Positions 37,101 through 48,196 of a DNA stretch of 64,000 nt are shown here, one piece after another. A program made the position numbers and the translations under genes. Positions within the stretch are counted from its first letter, which is position 1, and every line of letters starts with the position of its first letter. The notes beneath the pieces are model-generated. The model was not told the origin of the DNA, made no database searches, and saw nothing but the letters and a program-made list of their open reading frames with translations. Origin of the DNA: Isoetes taiwanensis (taxonomy: Eukaryota > Streptophyta > Lycopodiopsida > Isoetales > Isoetaceae); NCBI GenBank assembly GCA_021234155.1, contig JAJEKV010000132.1, forward strand, positions 64,001 to 128,000, given 5' to 3'.

Positions 37101-37332
37101 TTTCTCGAAAGCATAAAAGAAGAAAAAAAATCACTCTAAGCTATTACCTACTTGTCGCTGAGGAGGATGCCGAGCGCCATAAGCCGCCGGCGCGAGGATC
37201 GAAGCGCAATGGCTGCAGAGCGCCATCGTCGGACAATAGAGAGAACGCCATAGCCGTCCAGCGCCAGAGGCCGCAGAGCGCCATCGCCGGACCTCCGGAA
37301 GAAAAGGGGGACCGCTCCCAATTTCCATGTTG

Positions 37333-37449
37333 TGGTGGCATGCCACGTGGTCGCACTTTCCGGTGGGACCGGTGACCCGCTCCCGGCTCCGCCGGTCGCG
37401 GGGCCCCACCGGTCCACACCGGAAAGTGCTCCCACTTGGGATGCCACCA
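37333..37449. repeat. Long imperfect inverted repeat (~47-bp arms)
   Basis: The left arm runs from tggtggcat through gcactttccggtg to gaccggtg; the right arm is the near-exact complement, caccggtc through caccggaaagtgc to atgccacca, with a GC-rich loop of about 25 bp. It could extrude as a cruciform or give a strong RNA hairpin. It lies 185 bp upstream of the Myb/SANT-like gene. Confidence 0.85.
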
Positions 37450-37633
37450 TACATGAATGGCAACGGAGCCCAGTAAATATCGGACACTGACATGTTATAC
37501 CCACGGGCATATCCGTGGTATATCCGTGTGTTTGACATGTTATAGCCACGCCCAAAAAAAAATACACGGCGTTTTTGTGGACAGCCGATTTTTTGCCATT
37601 TAAGGCTGGGTATAACACATTTACCGCGATGCA

Positions 37634-38251
37634 ATGGCAACTCTAAAAAGGGATGGCAAGAATACAGAATCTGTTGGAGCGATGGCTATGGCAGGCGATG
37701 GCAGTGTCTTGGGGCGTCCTTACGGCGAGTGCGATGTTCAAAGAAACGACGACCCATCTACAAGTTTTCTTTCTACAATGGTAAATCCTTCTCATGACAT
37801 TCTTCTTTCATCCCCTTCTTCCCCATCTCGCCGCCTTAAGAAACGTCGTCGCCGTAGATCCAATGTGGCTCAATGGACAGACCATGCTGTTAAGGTTTTG
37901 ATCGGAGTCCTCAGATTGCTTCGTTGTAATGGTGCCTATGACGATGAAGAAAATAGTTTGGCACAGATATCACAGGTAAAGAACGTGCCTAATAAGCATA
38001 TATGGAAATGTGTTTCTAGGGGAATGCAACTTAAAGGGCATAACTTCGATGCAGGACAGTGTAAGACCAAATTCAAGGGATTGAAAGCTGAGTTTCAAGC
38101 TACCTTTGATCTTTTAAGGTTTACAAAATGCTCGCATTCTGAAATCCCTGATGGCTGGGATGATTTGCCAAACTTGAGCTCTGCATGCAGGGAAAAAGCA
38201 AGAAAATTTAAGTTCTTTCATGATATGAAGGGGTATTATGTTGGGCCCTAG
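37634..38251 (+). CDS. Myb/SANT-like (trihelix-type) DNA-binding protein
   Basis: A 205-codon single-exon ORF. Residues ~65-78 form a basic cluster (RRLKKRRRRRSN), a likely nuclear signal. Residues ~80-155 have the spacing of a Myb/SANT-like or trihelix domain: AQWTDHAVKVLIGVLRLL, then KHIWKCVSRGMQLKGHN and QCKTKFKGLKAEF, with a Trp at the start of helix 1 and another before helix 2. The expected role is DNA binding in the nucleus; related proteins also accompany PIF/Harbinger transposons, so a transposon origin is possible. The chosen ATG (37634) overlaps a tiny 5-codon upstream ORF at 37629. The ORF stops at YYVGP; another frame just beyond (38293-38403) gives MEIQKRFSMHPFEPKEYDIT, so the true C-terminus may lie past a frameshift. 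It is the cleanest gene in the window. Confidence 0.65.
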   Translation: MATLKRDGKNTESVGAMAMAGDGSVLGRPYGECDVQRNDDPSTSFLSTMVNPSHDILLSSPSSPSRRLKKRRRRRSNVAQWTDHAVKVLIGVLRLLRCNGAYDDEENSLAQISQVKNVPNKHIWKCVSRGMQLKGHNFDAGQCKTKFKGLKAEFQATFDLLRFTKCSHSEIPDGWDDLPNLSSACREKARKFKFFHDMKGYYVGP

Positions 38252-38403
38252 AATATTCGCTATCAGGCCCAGCTTGGTCATGCCACAGGGTCATGGAGAT
38301 ACAAAAACGCTTCTCCATGCATCCGTTTGAGCCCAAGGAATATGATATAACAGAGTTGCAGCAGAATTTCTTGTCAAAATATCTGTCTAGCAAACATCAA
38401 TAG

Positions 38404-40613
38404 CCCTTGAATAGTAGAAGAAGCATTCCGGTCTTGCATGCCAGCAATGGCTTCTCTTTTCTGGAACATCAATGGGCCATCCAGCACCCAAGATCTGCTG
38501 AGATATTAACATGGGCTTGCTTTTAGAAAACCTCAGCTTCTGTACGTATTTGGGCTTCCTTTTGTAATTATCACTTCTGTGTTTTCCCATTTCAAGCTAA
38601 CAATTTTTTTTAATTTTAATTCTTCTGGGCTTGCATCCAGATTCAGACGATTTTTTTTTTTATTTTGTTGAGGAGCATTTTGTTGAGAACCAAATAGCAT
38701 AGAGTAGTTTCATACTAGAAAAATGGTGTGTTTGATTTATATTTTCGTTGTATTTTTTGATGGATAGCTTTCTTCTTCTCTGATCCTGATGCTAGACAGA
38801 AAATGATTTGCATTTGCATCATTATGTTTTGTGCATGTATAGTTATAAACCAGCAAAACGGTGTTTCCATTTTTTTTTTTATTTATATTTCATTTGAAAT
38901 TTTTAATGGATCTTCCTCTCATGCCCTGAATCCAGACAAAAAATGACTTGCATTTGCATCATTACATTTGTGCATGTTTGGTTCTTTCATATGCTATGTA
39001 AAATCGCCCCCCTATGCTATTTTTCCAGATTTTTCTGCTTTTTGCTTTCAAGAGCCATCCCATCGCGATAACGCAGCAGATCCGTTAAGTTTTTTTGGTT
39101 TTTTTCTTTGCAGCTTCTGCTGTGTCGGTTGTTCAGACCATATGTTTTGTGGGGAATAGGTACGTTATCCCATATTTATTTTTGCTTTGCATTTTTGGCT
39201 CCTAACCCATGGCACAGAAAACTTGCCGGATTAACTCTTTTTGTCATGCATGCTCTTAACAGAATTGACACTTTAGCTTTTTTTTTTTTTAATTGAAGTT
39301 CATGCATGTGCATCCATGTTTCTTGAATGATCTTTACTTGGTTAAAATCGTTGTGCACTGAATATCATGCTTGTGGTTGCTTTCAGGGCTTCTAAAACCT
39401 ACTGTGGTTGCAGAGGAACGTACCTTCTAAAACAGGAACTCTGGTTGCAGAGCTGAATACCTGATAACGATTCAGGGATGGTGGTATCTTTATGATATTT
39501 AACATTTGACCATCATTCTGTATGTTACGTGTCTCCTTGATGCAATGATTGAACATATTGCAGGCTGGCCAAATTTACTTAACCATTTAAGCATTCCTGC
39601 TGCCTGTTTCACACATCCTGGAAATTAATATGACTGGGCTGAAGCATTTGGAGCCTAAGAAGCATCTGCCCATCTTTCATTCGGAACAAAATTAATGAGA
39701 CAAATTATAAATTTGTTTTCACTTGGTCTCTTGTTACACATGCTGCACTTTCCGCTCCTACCATTCTTCTACAGATTTGGACAAGTCAAATTAGATTGGA
39801 AATAGTAGCTCTAAGCAAGACCCAAAACATAGCACCCTTGAAGTGCATGAAGACATGCAGTTTCCAAATAATCGCCTAGAACATTTTGAAAAAATCACAT
39901 AGTTCATTTATCTTTTCAAATGATCTCAGGAAACGAATAATGCAAAAGATTCCATATTTGGCAAAATAGATGGATTTTACCAGCGATAACTATATGTTTG
40001 GGGTTGGCATAGAAAATCTGATGTTTTTGCATTAAATGAAACATGAAATAAGCAGAACTTGCATGGAATATTACCTTAAGGCGATCTATTTTGAACCTAA
40101 TTACTTTTTGATCCATTGAGATTTTGCAAAAGGGATAAAAAACTAGCTTATAAATACCTTTGCTAAAACATTGTTCAATCTGTCTGGTGCAATCTATGGA
40201 GCAATTATTTGATGTGTCAAAAGTTTTAGTAATGGGCCACGCTCTTGTATATACACATGCATTATCACCACAATGAAATTTAGAGCCAAGTAGTTCATGG
40301 TTGTAGTCCTGGAAAATATCCTTCGATGCAACCCTGCGAGATGAATATAAAAATACAAAGCCAACTACCTAATCAACTAATCCATTTATCACACATGATC
40401 ATCTATATGATGCATTGAAAATAATTGTGAAGCCCTCTGCCACAACCAACAAATGCAAGGTTCCATCAAGTTTCATGTTACTGGGTATTCAAAATAACAG
40501 GTGTATATACTCCCCTTAAAGACACTCTTACGGACACGGCATATTTCATTAGGACAGACTCAAAGCGGATTCAAGGAAAACTCTGGCGTCAAGAATGCTA
40601 TGAAATCTCCAGC
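38404..40613. other. AT-rich spacer with a short direct duplication
   Basis: No gene recognised. Two ~60-bp similar segments at about 38783-38840 and 38920-38980 share gacttgcatttgcatcatta-type sequence followed by tgtgcatgt. Poly-T tracts occur near 38650, 38870 and 39280. Confidence 0.5.
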
Positions 40614-41079
40614 AGCCAACTATACCTAGCTAAGCAAGTAAATGAATAAGATATGGGTCATTGAATAAGACTGGTACAGAATAAACTTTTAATTTGTGAA
40701 TCAGTGATGCTAAATTTCCCTAAAAAAACACGTGGTAAACATCAGAAAAAGGATGACATGACAACAAAATATAAGTTGAAATTTGCCAAGGAAGTTCGTG
40801 ATGGAGCTTCTGCTCAGCAATAATCAAATGGAACGACGCTTCAATCTAGGGTAAAGAAATGTATATATCTAATCCCAGACTGCACCAACAAGAAAATAAT
40901 TAGTTAGAAAAGTTTTGATCACTTCCACTAGGATAACATAATATAACAACTCCAAAAATGCATCAATTCAGAATAATCGACAGTTGCAGAAGATTTGACC
41001 TAGGACTTCCAATTGTGGTATAGATCTATAGCAAAAAGAACATGCCAACCAAATACCCATGCATGGATTCTTAGAAAGG
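40614..41079 (+). repeat. Direct repeat X, copy 1 (left of the LINE)
   Basis: About 466 bp, roughly 90% alike to 45699-46160. It is part of an older X-Y tandem duplication. It ends at ttagaaagg, where the LINE begins. No coding potential seen. Confidence 0.88.
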
Positions 41080-41779
41080 AAGGAGGAAAGGAAGGAAGGT
41101 TCTTTTATCGTCCGCGGAGGCCAATCGGCCTATGAGACCCAAATTACACGGGTGCAGCAAGCCCGATGCTACCCGGATTAAAAACCCCCCCTTAGGAGGG
41201 AAAAATCGTCGCAGCAACAAGCCTTCTGGCAGCTGTACAAATATACATATACACATGAATTCCCGGCACCTCAGGTAGGCGCCCGGGGGCAGAGGTGAGT
41301 CCGCAGATCCAAAACCTCCTGGAGGTAGGAGCCAAGGGATCGAACTCACGGCGTACTGAGTAGCTCATGCAGGGGCAGACCAGGTACCACCAAGAGAATG
41401 TAGCGAACCCGAATCTGACTATAGGCTGGACAGCTCTAGAAGGCATGGCTTTCATCCTCAACAACCCCCAGCGGGCAACAGTCCTGGCGCGACTCTCCAA
41501 CCCACCGACCCGTCTCAAGCCAAAGATGGTGGGCCTCTGTTCGAATGGACGCGATGATCCTGCGCTTCTTCATGGGCAACTGAGAACGCAGGTAGAGCTA
41601 TGGGCCTCGAACCAGGGTGGGGTTTATGTGATGTTTGTAGTGTACCATCTTTACCTGTTCCAGAGCATGGTGGTCCCAGAGCTTCCCCAGGAAACAAGAG
41701 TCCAAGTACCCCCTCAGCCTATCCCCGCCGGCGTCTGTGTGCACCTGAATGCACCTATGCTTTTCTACGTTCAGTAGCG

Positions 41780-43110
41780 CTAGCCTCGGGCTCTCTTGTC
41801 CTTCAACAAACCACGAGTCGTTCTCTCATCGCCACAACGTAAGCCAAGTCGCGGGGGCCGAGAGTGTCGCCCATCGGGCCACCTTCGGGAAATAAACAAT
41901 GTGTCTATCGAGGGTCGTGCATCTTTGCGAGGGCATGAATCTGTCTCACGCAACAAGATCGATATGGGCGAGGGCTTGACCCCAAGTGCCCACGTCAAAA
42001 ATGCCTCTCGGACTGCTCCTAAGTCGTTCCAAGTCGCCAAAGACACCTTTGGGCCCCACACCTCGACCCCATACGTAAGAACTGGCTCCACCCGGTTTCG
42101 GAACAAATGTGATTTGGTGGCCCCAGTCATATGACTCGCCCTGTGACTATTGTTTTGCATTGCGATAACGCCTTCCAACCTCAAGCGGTCACCCACCAAG
42201 GCGAATGGATGCATCCCAATACATTGAGGGCCGGAAATTCCACCCCCGGTACTTGTAGGCGGGTGTGACCTCTACCATCGCCCTCGATAAATGGCCGGAG
42301 GTGCTTTGGATGGCGTGAGGAGGATATGAGGACCACCTTAGTCTTAGCGAGGTTGACCGCATGTCCGTCGCCGACAGAATGTGTCCGGGGCATCTAGGTG
42401 TGCTCGCATGCCCTCGGTGTATGGGCCAAGAGGTCCACATCATCGCATAGATGAGCCGCCAGATGACCCGGTGCAAGAGTTGTATCACCGCCCCCCATTG
42501 GCGCAAGCCGGGCTTCCAAGCTGGTCAATGTAAAGTCCAAAGAGTGTGGGTGAGAGAGGACAACCTTGCCTAACTCCAATGCTCTTCGGCAAATGGCTGT
42601 CCTTAGGTTGCATGCGGCTGTGTAGCTCTCTTACGGTCAGTACACTTCTTGCCCGATCCATAAGGAGCCCCGGATGGTGCAATCTAAGCCCACAACTTTT
42701 CGAGTGCGTGGTCGAAAGCTTTTGCAAAGTCCACAAAGCAGCGATCTGAGGTCCTCAGAAGGCGGTTCTGCTATCCTCGACCCGGGGCCACGAGTGTGAA
42801 GATGTGATCAATGGTCGAATGTCGGTCGGTGGGCTTTGCCTGGGTAAGTGCCCGACTTCGGCACGCCTACGCCCATCGGTTACCTTTGTTCGAGAATGCC
42901 AGCGCCGCGACTTGGCAAACACCTTGGTGACCATGATGGTTGGTAATTAATGGGTGTGTGGGTCCCCTGCCTTGTAGATCGGAACAACCACAGCTTGTGG
43001 TCCATGGCGGGGAAAACCCTCTTGCGGCATACTGTTGAACAGTCGCAGCAGGGCCGGGCACCATGGGTTGTCCGCCCACTTGAGCAACTCCGCTTGTAGG
43101 CCGTCAAGTC
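41780..43110 (-). pseudogene. LINE reverse transcriptase region, multiply frameshifted
   Basis: Motifs appear in successive frames: INYQPSWSPR (fingers, family NYRPI) near 42950, IGVRQGCPLSPTLFGLYIDQL near 42560-42640 and CDDVDLLAHT (catalytic YADD box, Tyr-Ala changed to Leu-Cys) near 42430, then AVNLAKTKVVLIS at 42320-42360 and the post-RT VLTYGVEVWG segment. This order is that of non-LTR reverse transcriptases. At least four frame changes are needed to connect them. Confidence 0.78.
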
Positions 43111-43552
43111 CGCTGCCTTCCCATTAGCGGTATTTGCAGCCCCTCTTCAACATCTTCTTACGTGATCACCGCCGATTGGGCCATGTTGCGGGGGCACATC
43201 GTGTCCATGTTCGGGGATCATAAAGCATTGCGAATCTTGCTCCCATTACGCTGTGATGTTCCCGTAGGTTGTGGCTGGCCGCAGTACCCCGCTAGAGAAA
43301 GTTCTCGGGTGGAAGCCGATGGGCGAACATTTCTCCTTGGTGCCTTGCCGGTACCTTGCCTTTGTTTCCTTGAGGAAGGCGGTAATGGCTGGTGGCACGA
43401 GCTTCGCATGTCCCGATCCCGCGATGAGATGGAGTCTTGGCGTTTGCGTTCCTTACACTTTCGGCATCAAACCATCATTGCAGCGGGAAGGTTGCGCCTC
43501 GATCTACGGCATGGGGAGGTCTCCCAAAGCACAATGCGCCTGCTCGAGGAGC

Positions 43553-44731
43553 TCAACCAGGCTGGTCGGGTTCTTTGCTCCCGCATGTGGGCCCGCCAGC
43601 TGTCGGGGGGAGGGCCTGCGAGCATGTCGGCGTAAGCCTCCGCTGCTCATAATCCAAAGCGCAACCGGAGGTCGGCAAGGTATCTTGAAGGGGCGTAGCG
43701 GCTGGCCGTGCCAGCTTCACATAGAAGTGGGAGGTTAAGTCCGATCCGTCCGCCGACGCGGAAAATGCGACAAGATGTACATCCTGCGCAGCCACTATGA
43801 CATAATCCACGACACTAGTTCCGCCGCCGTGATTATCCTGTCTGCAAGTGTACCCGTGGGAAAAGGGCCATTGTGGTAGGCCATTGCATATGAGCAGGTC
43901 AAAGATACCGCACATCAGGAGCAATTGTGCGCGGCGGGTGACATTTGTCATCCCGAGTCGTGTGCAAAGCCGCCCTCGGCGGGACGCAAGCGCAAACATG
44001 TCATCCGCGAGGGGGTCCAGCCGCATGGGATATTCCACCCCTGTCCGCGCATTGAAGTTTCCAAGGAGCATGACTCTGCCCATCCGCTTGTGCTGTTGTA
44101 TGTCATCATATACATCGACATACGGGTCCATCCTGTCCACCTCCGGGTGGCTGTGATAGAAGGGACTCTCTGCATGGGGAAAGTAGCAAGCAGTTAGGAA
44201 GAGAGGATCTCCGCCAGGGTGGTGCACTCGGATCCACAAGTAGCGGTTATGTCTGTCGGTCTTCTGGAGGGAAACCAAATGTGCCAAGGCTACCCGGTAG
44301 TAGCAGGCAACCCCACCGTGCCCACGTCTCCCTGTACAACCATTGAACACTGAAAAATGCTGGTACCATGGCAGATCGGGCAGCCTGTGGCCTGGGTGTT
44401 CCCATGTCTCCATGAGGAAGATGAGGTCCATGTCCACAGCTACTGAATTGAGGCTATCGCCCTTACGCCGGGGAAATCCCGAGCAATTCGGACCACCACC
44501 CGGAGGCACAATTCCTATTGAGCGGTCGGAGATGCTTGTGTAGTGCGTGTCCGCGGATGGACCGCCAGCCGGAGCAGACCGGAGTTCGGGGGGGACTTCT
44601 GGACAAGCGAAGCGAGGCGGCGAGGGCAACATGTGGTGGCGGGGAGGAACCAAGTTGTAGGGGGTGCATTGCATCGGATCGGAGAGAGGCGGCCGGGGGT
44701 AGCATTTGGTCGAGAAGGTGTACCGCGGCAT
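43553..44731 (-). pseudogene. LINE endonuclease (APE/EEP family) region
   Basis: The longest intact frame of the element (392 codons). The endonuclease fold spans residues ~95-345: DLIFLMETWEHPGH (Glu metal ligand), GHGGVACYYR, RYLWIRV, LFLTACYFPH, then RVMLLGNFNARTG where the family has GDFNARTG, then SVVDYVIVA and SDLTSHFYV near the end. The enzyme nicks target DNA to prime reverse transcription. Asp to Asn in GNFNA and the altered SDH block suggest loss of catalysis. The RT normally fused downstream is in other frames, so the ORF is truncated. Confidence 0.78.
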
Positions 44732-44828
44732 TTGGTCGACTGGGCGCCCCCGACCACAGCAAACTCCCTCCTGCGTGCCTCCTGTTGCACTGGAGTAAGA
44801 TCCCGACTCACATACAGAGATATGCCCT

Positions 44829-45610
44829 TCAGTAACTTGCCCCGTCCGCGGTATGGCCTCGAACTTCGTGCATCCGCGAACCGCGTGAACACCACGACTT
44901 GTGGCCGGCTTTGGTATTTGGACCCCACACCAGTTGGTGGAGTGTAACCTGAACAGGTCCTGGACCAGAAAATGTCATGCGCCCAAGGATCTGTGTGTGT
45001 ACCTTCCGGGTGAGATTCTCTCCCAGCTCTTCCGGCAGGCCCCGAACTACCAGGTTGTGGCTCCGTCGCCTGCGTTCATGGAGCTCAGCGTCCGGTGAGG
45101 GCACTGGCCCACTCTGGCCTGGTGGCGGCACGCGTGATGATGGTGCGGGCGGGGGCTCGCGGCCGCGGTGCCCGGGTTGACCGGTGACCCCCGAATGGCG
45201 TCTTTACGAGGTTGTTGGGCTTGCGGTATTGGTGTGTCATGTGCTGCAGCCTCTATTCTCTGAAGTCTGGAGCTCAGCTCTTGTAAGGCTTGGTTCTGTC
45301 TTGCCATCTCCCACGTGTAGTGCTGCTATTGTTCATGCGCCTCTGCCTGGAGGCCCTTGCCTTCTTTGCGGGCGGTGACAGTCGAGCCTTTGCATTTCCG
45401 TCCCGTGCCAAATCCTTCTCGGCGCTTCGATCTTTGCCTCGTTAACCTCCAAGTCGGCCTGCAATCTTTGTCTTGCAGCGATAGCCTCCTCAACTCCCAA
45501 CTGGAGTGTGGCCTTGTGCGCCGTGCCATGGCATTGGCCTCATCAACCTCGATGCGGAGCTGAGACGTGATTGCAAGTGTCTCACGCTCTGCCCGATGGT
45601 AAACGCTCAT
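44829..45610 (-). pseudogene. LINE ORF1-like protein region
   Basis: Overlapping frames on the minus strand give a charged N-terminal helix-forming stretch (AERETLAITSQLRIEVDEAN), then ALQELSSRLQRIEAAA and a basic segment ending RSHNLVVRGLPEELGEN. The last resembles the NNLVVxGLPE start of the RNA-binding region in L1-type ORF1 proteins, which coat the element RNA. At least two frameshifts break it. The first ATG (45610) lies in flanking DNA just outside the element, so the native start is lost or is supplied by the target. Confidence 0.55.
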
Positions 45611-45698
45611 GACAATTAAGTTGTTAAAGATGGAAATATAAAGCCATCTATGGGCTCACAAAATTTTCAATGTTTCATATTCTTTTTAAGAACCTTAA
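45599..45698 (+). repeat. Repeat Y, copy 1 (right of the LINE)
   Basis: About 80-100 bp starting taaacgctcatgac and matching 46161-46238 (taaacactcatgac...). With X it shows that the target locus had been tandemly duplicated before the LINE inserted. Confidence 0.8.
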
Positions 45699-46160
45699 TA
45701 GCCAACTCTATCTAGGTAAGCAAGAGCTTGATTAAGATATGGATCATTGGACAAGACTGGTAAAGAATAAAATTTTAATTTGTGAATGAGTGATGCTAAA
45801 TTCCCCCAAAAAACATGTGGTAAACATCAGAAAAAAGATGACATGACAATAAATATAAGTTGAAATTTGCCAAGGACGTGATGGAGCTTCTGCTCAGCAA
45901 TAATAAAATGGAACGAAGCTTCAATCTAGGGTAAAGAAATGTATATATCTAAGCCCAAACTACACCAACGAGAAAATAATTAGTTATAAAAGCTTCGACC
46001 ACTTCCACCTGGGATAACAAATTATAACAACTCCAAAAATTCCTCAGTTCAGAATAATCGACAGTTGCATAAGATTTGATCTAGGACTTCCAATTGTGGT
46101 ACAAACGTATAGCAACAAGAACATGCCACCCAAGTACCCATGTATTGATTCTTAGAAAGG
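45699..46160 (+). repeat. Direct repeat X, copy 2 (empty-site copy)
   Basis: Second copy of X, followed directly by Y (46161-46238) with no insertion. It preserves the pre-insertion sequence of the LINE target. Confidence 0.88.
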
Positions 46161-46238
46161 TAAACACTCATGACAGTAAAGTTGTTAAAGATGAAAATAT
46201 AAATTCATCTATGGGCTCACAAAATTTTAAATGTTTTA

Positions 46239-46603
46239 TAATACCAAAGTTTCACCGAAGGTTAGAGATGTCGTGAAGAGGAGAACACAAGCCATACAAT
46301 ACCTTGACATCTCACAGGTTTGTTCTTGCAATTGAATCAATTCTCAATGGAATCTGCAATTGAATCGATTCTCATTGGAATTTTATATTTTCTTCTCAAT
46401 TCTTTCATGATCTTCTTGTCTACATGCAGTACAGTTTCCCAGTGACCTCTTAATGAATGCACATGGTTGTCATGACATGTATTGCATCACAATGTCTGTT
46501 ACATTGTTTACATGGTAGCAGAAATCTTGCAGTCGTGTATCATTAGCTACTTTTTAGATGTGAATCCATTTACAGTTACACGTATATGCACCTGCATTTA
46601 ACA
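46239..46603. other. Spacer, nothing recognised
   Basis: Short AT-rich sequence with a small local repeat (attgaatcaattctcaatgg / attgaatcgattctcattgg near 46330-46380). No gene seen. Confidence 0.4.
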
Positions 46604-46820
46604 TGTACCTGCCTATTAGATTTACATCCCTTTATACTTAAATGTACTTTCAGGTAATGAAGCCAAGAAGCTATAAGATATATACATTCCATGTACATTT
46701 ATGTACATTCTATGTACAGTTATGTACATGCACACTATATGTACATCTCTAAAATCCGTTAAATGTACATCAGATGTACAAATGTACTACAAATGTACAA
46801 ATGTACTGATTAGTACTTTG
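46604..46820. repeat. Cluster of TGTACA-type palindromes
   Basis: About ten copies of TGTAC(A/T), many as ATGTACAT, are packed between 46604 and 46820, densest from 46690 to 46815. It lies just upstream of a transposase-like ORF and could be a binding-site cluster or simple-sequence expansion. Confidence 0.7.
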
Positions 46821-46903
46821 GATGCATCTGCTTGCTTATAACAAATTGCTAACATGGTCTAATACTTGTGCTGTTGCAGTCTGAGCTTTATTAGTAGTTT
46901 GTC

Positions 46904-48196
46904 TATCAGAATCCTGACTCCAAGATTCGCCTTCGACAGTTTGAGTATCTGAAACCTGAGTGCATAAGGAAATTGAAAGAGAGGAACAGATGTTGTTGTG
47001 TCAAACATGAACAGGCAAATCTGTACAGAAAGGCCTTCAATGATATGAAAAGGGCTCTACATGTTAATTGCACTTGCTGCTGCAGTGTTTGTGCATCCCA
47101 GGAAAACAGTGGAGTGTGTCAAGCAAATAAGAAGACGTTTGTTGATAATGTCAGCATTTTGTGGAGGTCAACAGTTTGTAAGAAATATGTGACAGATGAA
47201 TGACATAAATTAAAATGTATCAAGGGTGAATATGAGGAATGTGGAGTGAAGAAGATAGACATTTGTCCAAAAGAGGAAGATGGAACATTCATGCAGGATG
47301 TTGATTGGTAAGTATACGCTTATGTCAATGAGCCTTCCAAGAAAGGTACATCCAGAAGGTTTAGATTAGTTTCACAGCATGACAAGGCATCTGTCTTGTT
47401 AAAGAACATGAAAAATCAGCTTGCTAAGTTTACAGATCATAACTTTAATGCACACTGGCAGAGAAAATAGTTCAAAAGATGTATTGAGAAACTCCCTAAT
47501 AAGAGTGTGTTATCTGTTGTTGACTTTGCAGAGAACTACACATTGAAGCCAGGGACAGAAGTGCAATCAGAGCACTGGAATCCTGATCAGATTACGATTT
47601 TGGTCCATATTTCAATGATGAAAAAGGAAGACAAGCTTAAAAGAATAGTGCATTTCTTTGTTTCAGATGACAGGAAACATGACACTCATTTTATACAGCA
47701 TACTTTTAAATTACATTTGGCGTGGCTTACGAATAATGGAGGCAGTGACATAAACCTTCATTATGTGTGGTCGGATGGTTGTGCATCTCAACTCAAGTCT
47801 TCAAGGGCATGGTATGGAATTTGCAGATACCATGTTGAAAACAAAATTCGAGTGATATGGAATTCCTTTGGATCTGTCCATGGGAAAGGCACACATGATG
47901 GAGAGGCTGGTATAGCCAAGTTATGGCTTGAGAGCGAGCAAAGAAAACAAAATGGCATGCCAGTAACAGGTGCAGCAACAGCTTGTGCAGTTTTAAGGAC
48001 CAAGGAATCGGAGTGTGAAAGGATATTTTGGGAGGTTGGAAAAACTGATGTGGACAGGCAGCAAGCATTTAATTGCAGGATGTTACATGGTATTCAGCAA
48101 ATACATTCCGTCTCAACCATAAACCCAAATAACCCAACGAAGCTGCTTTGCAGTGAAGGCGATTTTGAAATAGTAGTCCGCTTCTTCCCTTTGTAA
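46904..48196 (+). pseudogene. DDE-like transposase candidate of an unnamed family
   Basis: A single frame runs ~430 codons, broken only by TGA (47201), TAA (47309) and TAG (47468). The N-terminal half is Cys-rich (RCCCVKHEQ, NCTCCCSVCAS, ECGVKKIDICPKEED), suggesting zinc fingers. The C-terminal half has VVDFAENYTLKPGTEVQSEHW, HYVWSDGCASQLKSSRAWY and FGSVHGKGTHDGEAGIAKLW; the Asp in VVDF, the Asp in WSDG and an acid in HGKGTHDGE could form a DDE/DDD triad. I recall similar proteins from plant and animal transposons but cannot name the superfamily. The TAA sits in a GTAAGT context and might be a splice donor. No ATG is evident. It converges on the minus-strand gene at 48100-49720. Confidence 0.6.

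Larger units (their letters stand above)
41080..45598 (-). mobile_element. APE-type LINE (L1-like non-LTR retrotransposon)
   Basis: A 4.5-kb minus-strand element, clearly more GC-rich than its AT-rich flanks. From its 5' end at right it has a coiled-coil/RNA-binding ORF1-like region, an APE endonuclease region, reverse transcriptase, a post-RT region (VLTYGVEVWG, then ALGVKPSPISILLRETDS at 41780-42214) and a 3' region ending in a CCTT-rich simple tract, not poly(A). Both ends are defined by comparison with the neighbouring empty site (ttagaaagg|taaac at 46152-46165). The target-site duplication is at most about 2 bp (gg). Many frameshifts make it inactive. Confidence 0.85.

Noticed and set aside
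37131-37640. 169-codon minus-strand ORF and overlapping frames in GC-rich DNA
   Set aside because: It covers the inverted repeat, has no domain, and several overlapping frames are equally open, as expected in GC-rich sequence.
44343-45378. Several plus-strand ORFs opposite the LINE
   Set aside because: They are antisense shadows of the GC-rich LINE coding region, whose minus-strand frames carry the motifs.
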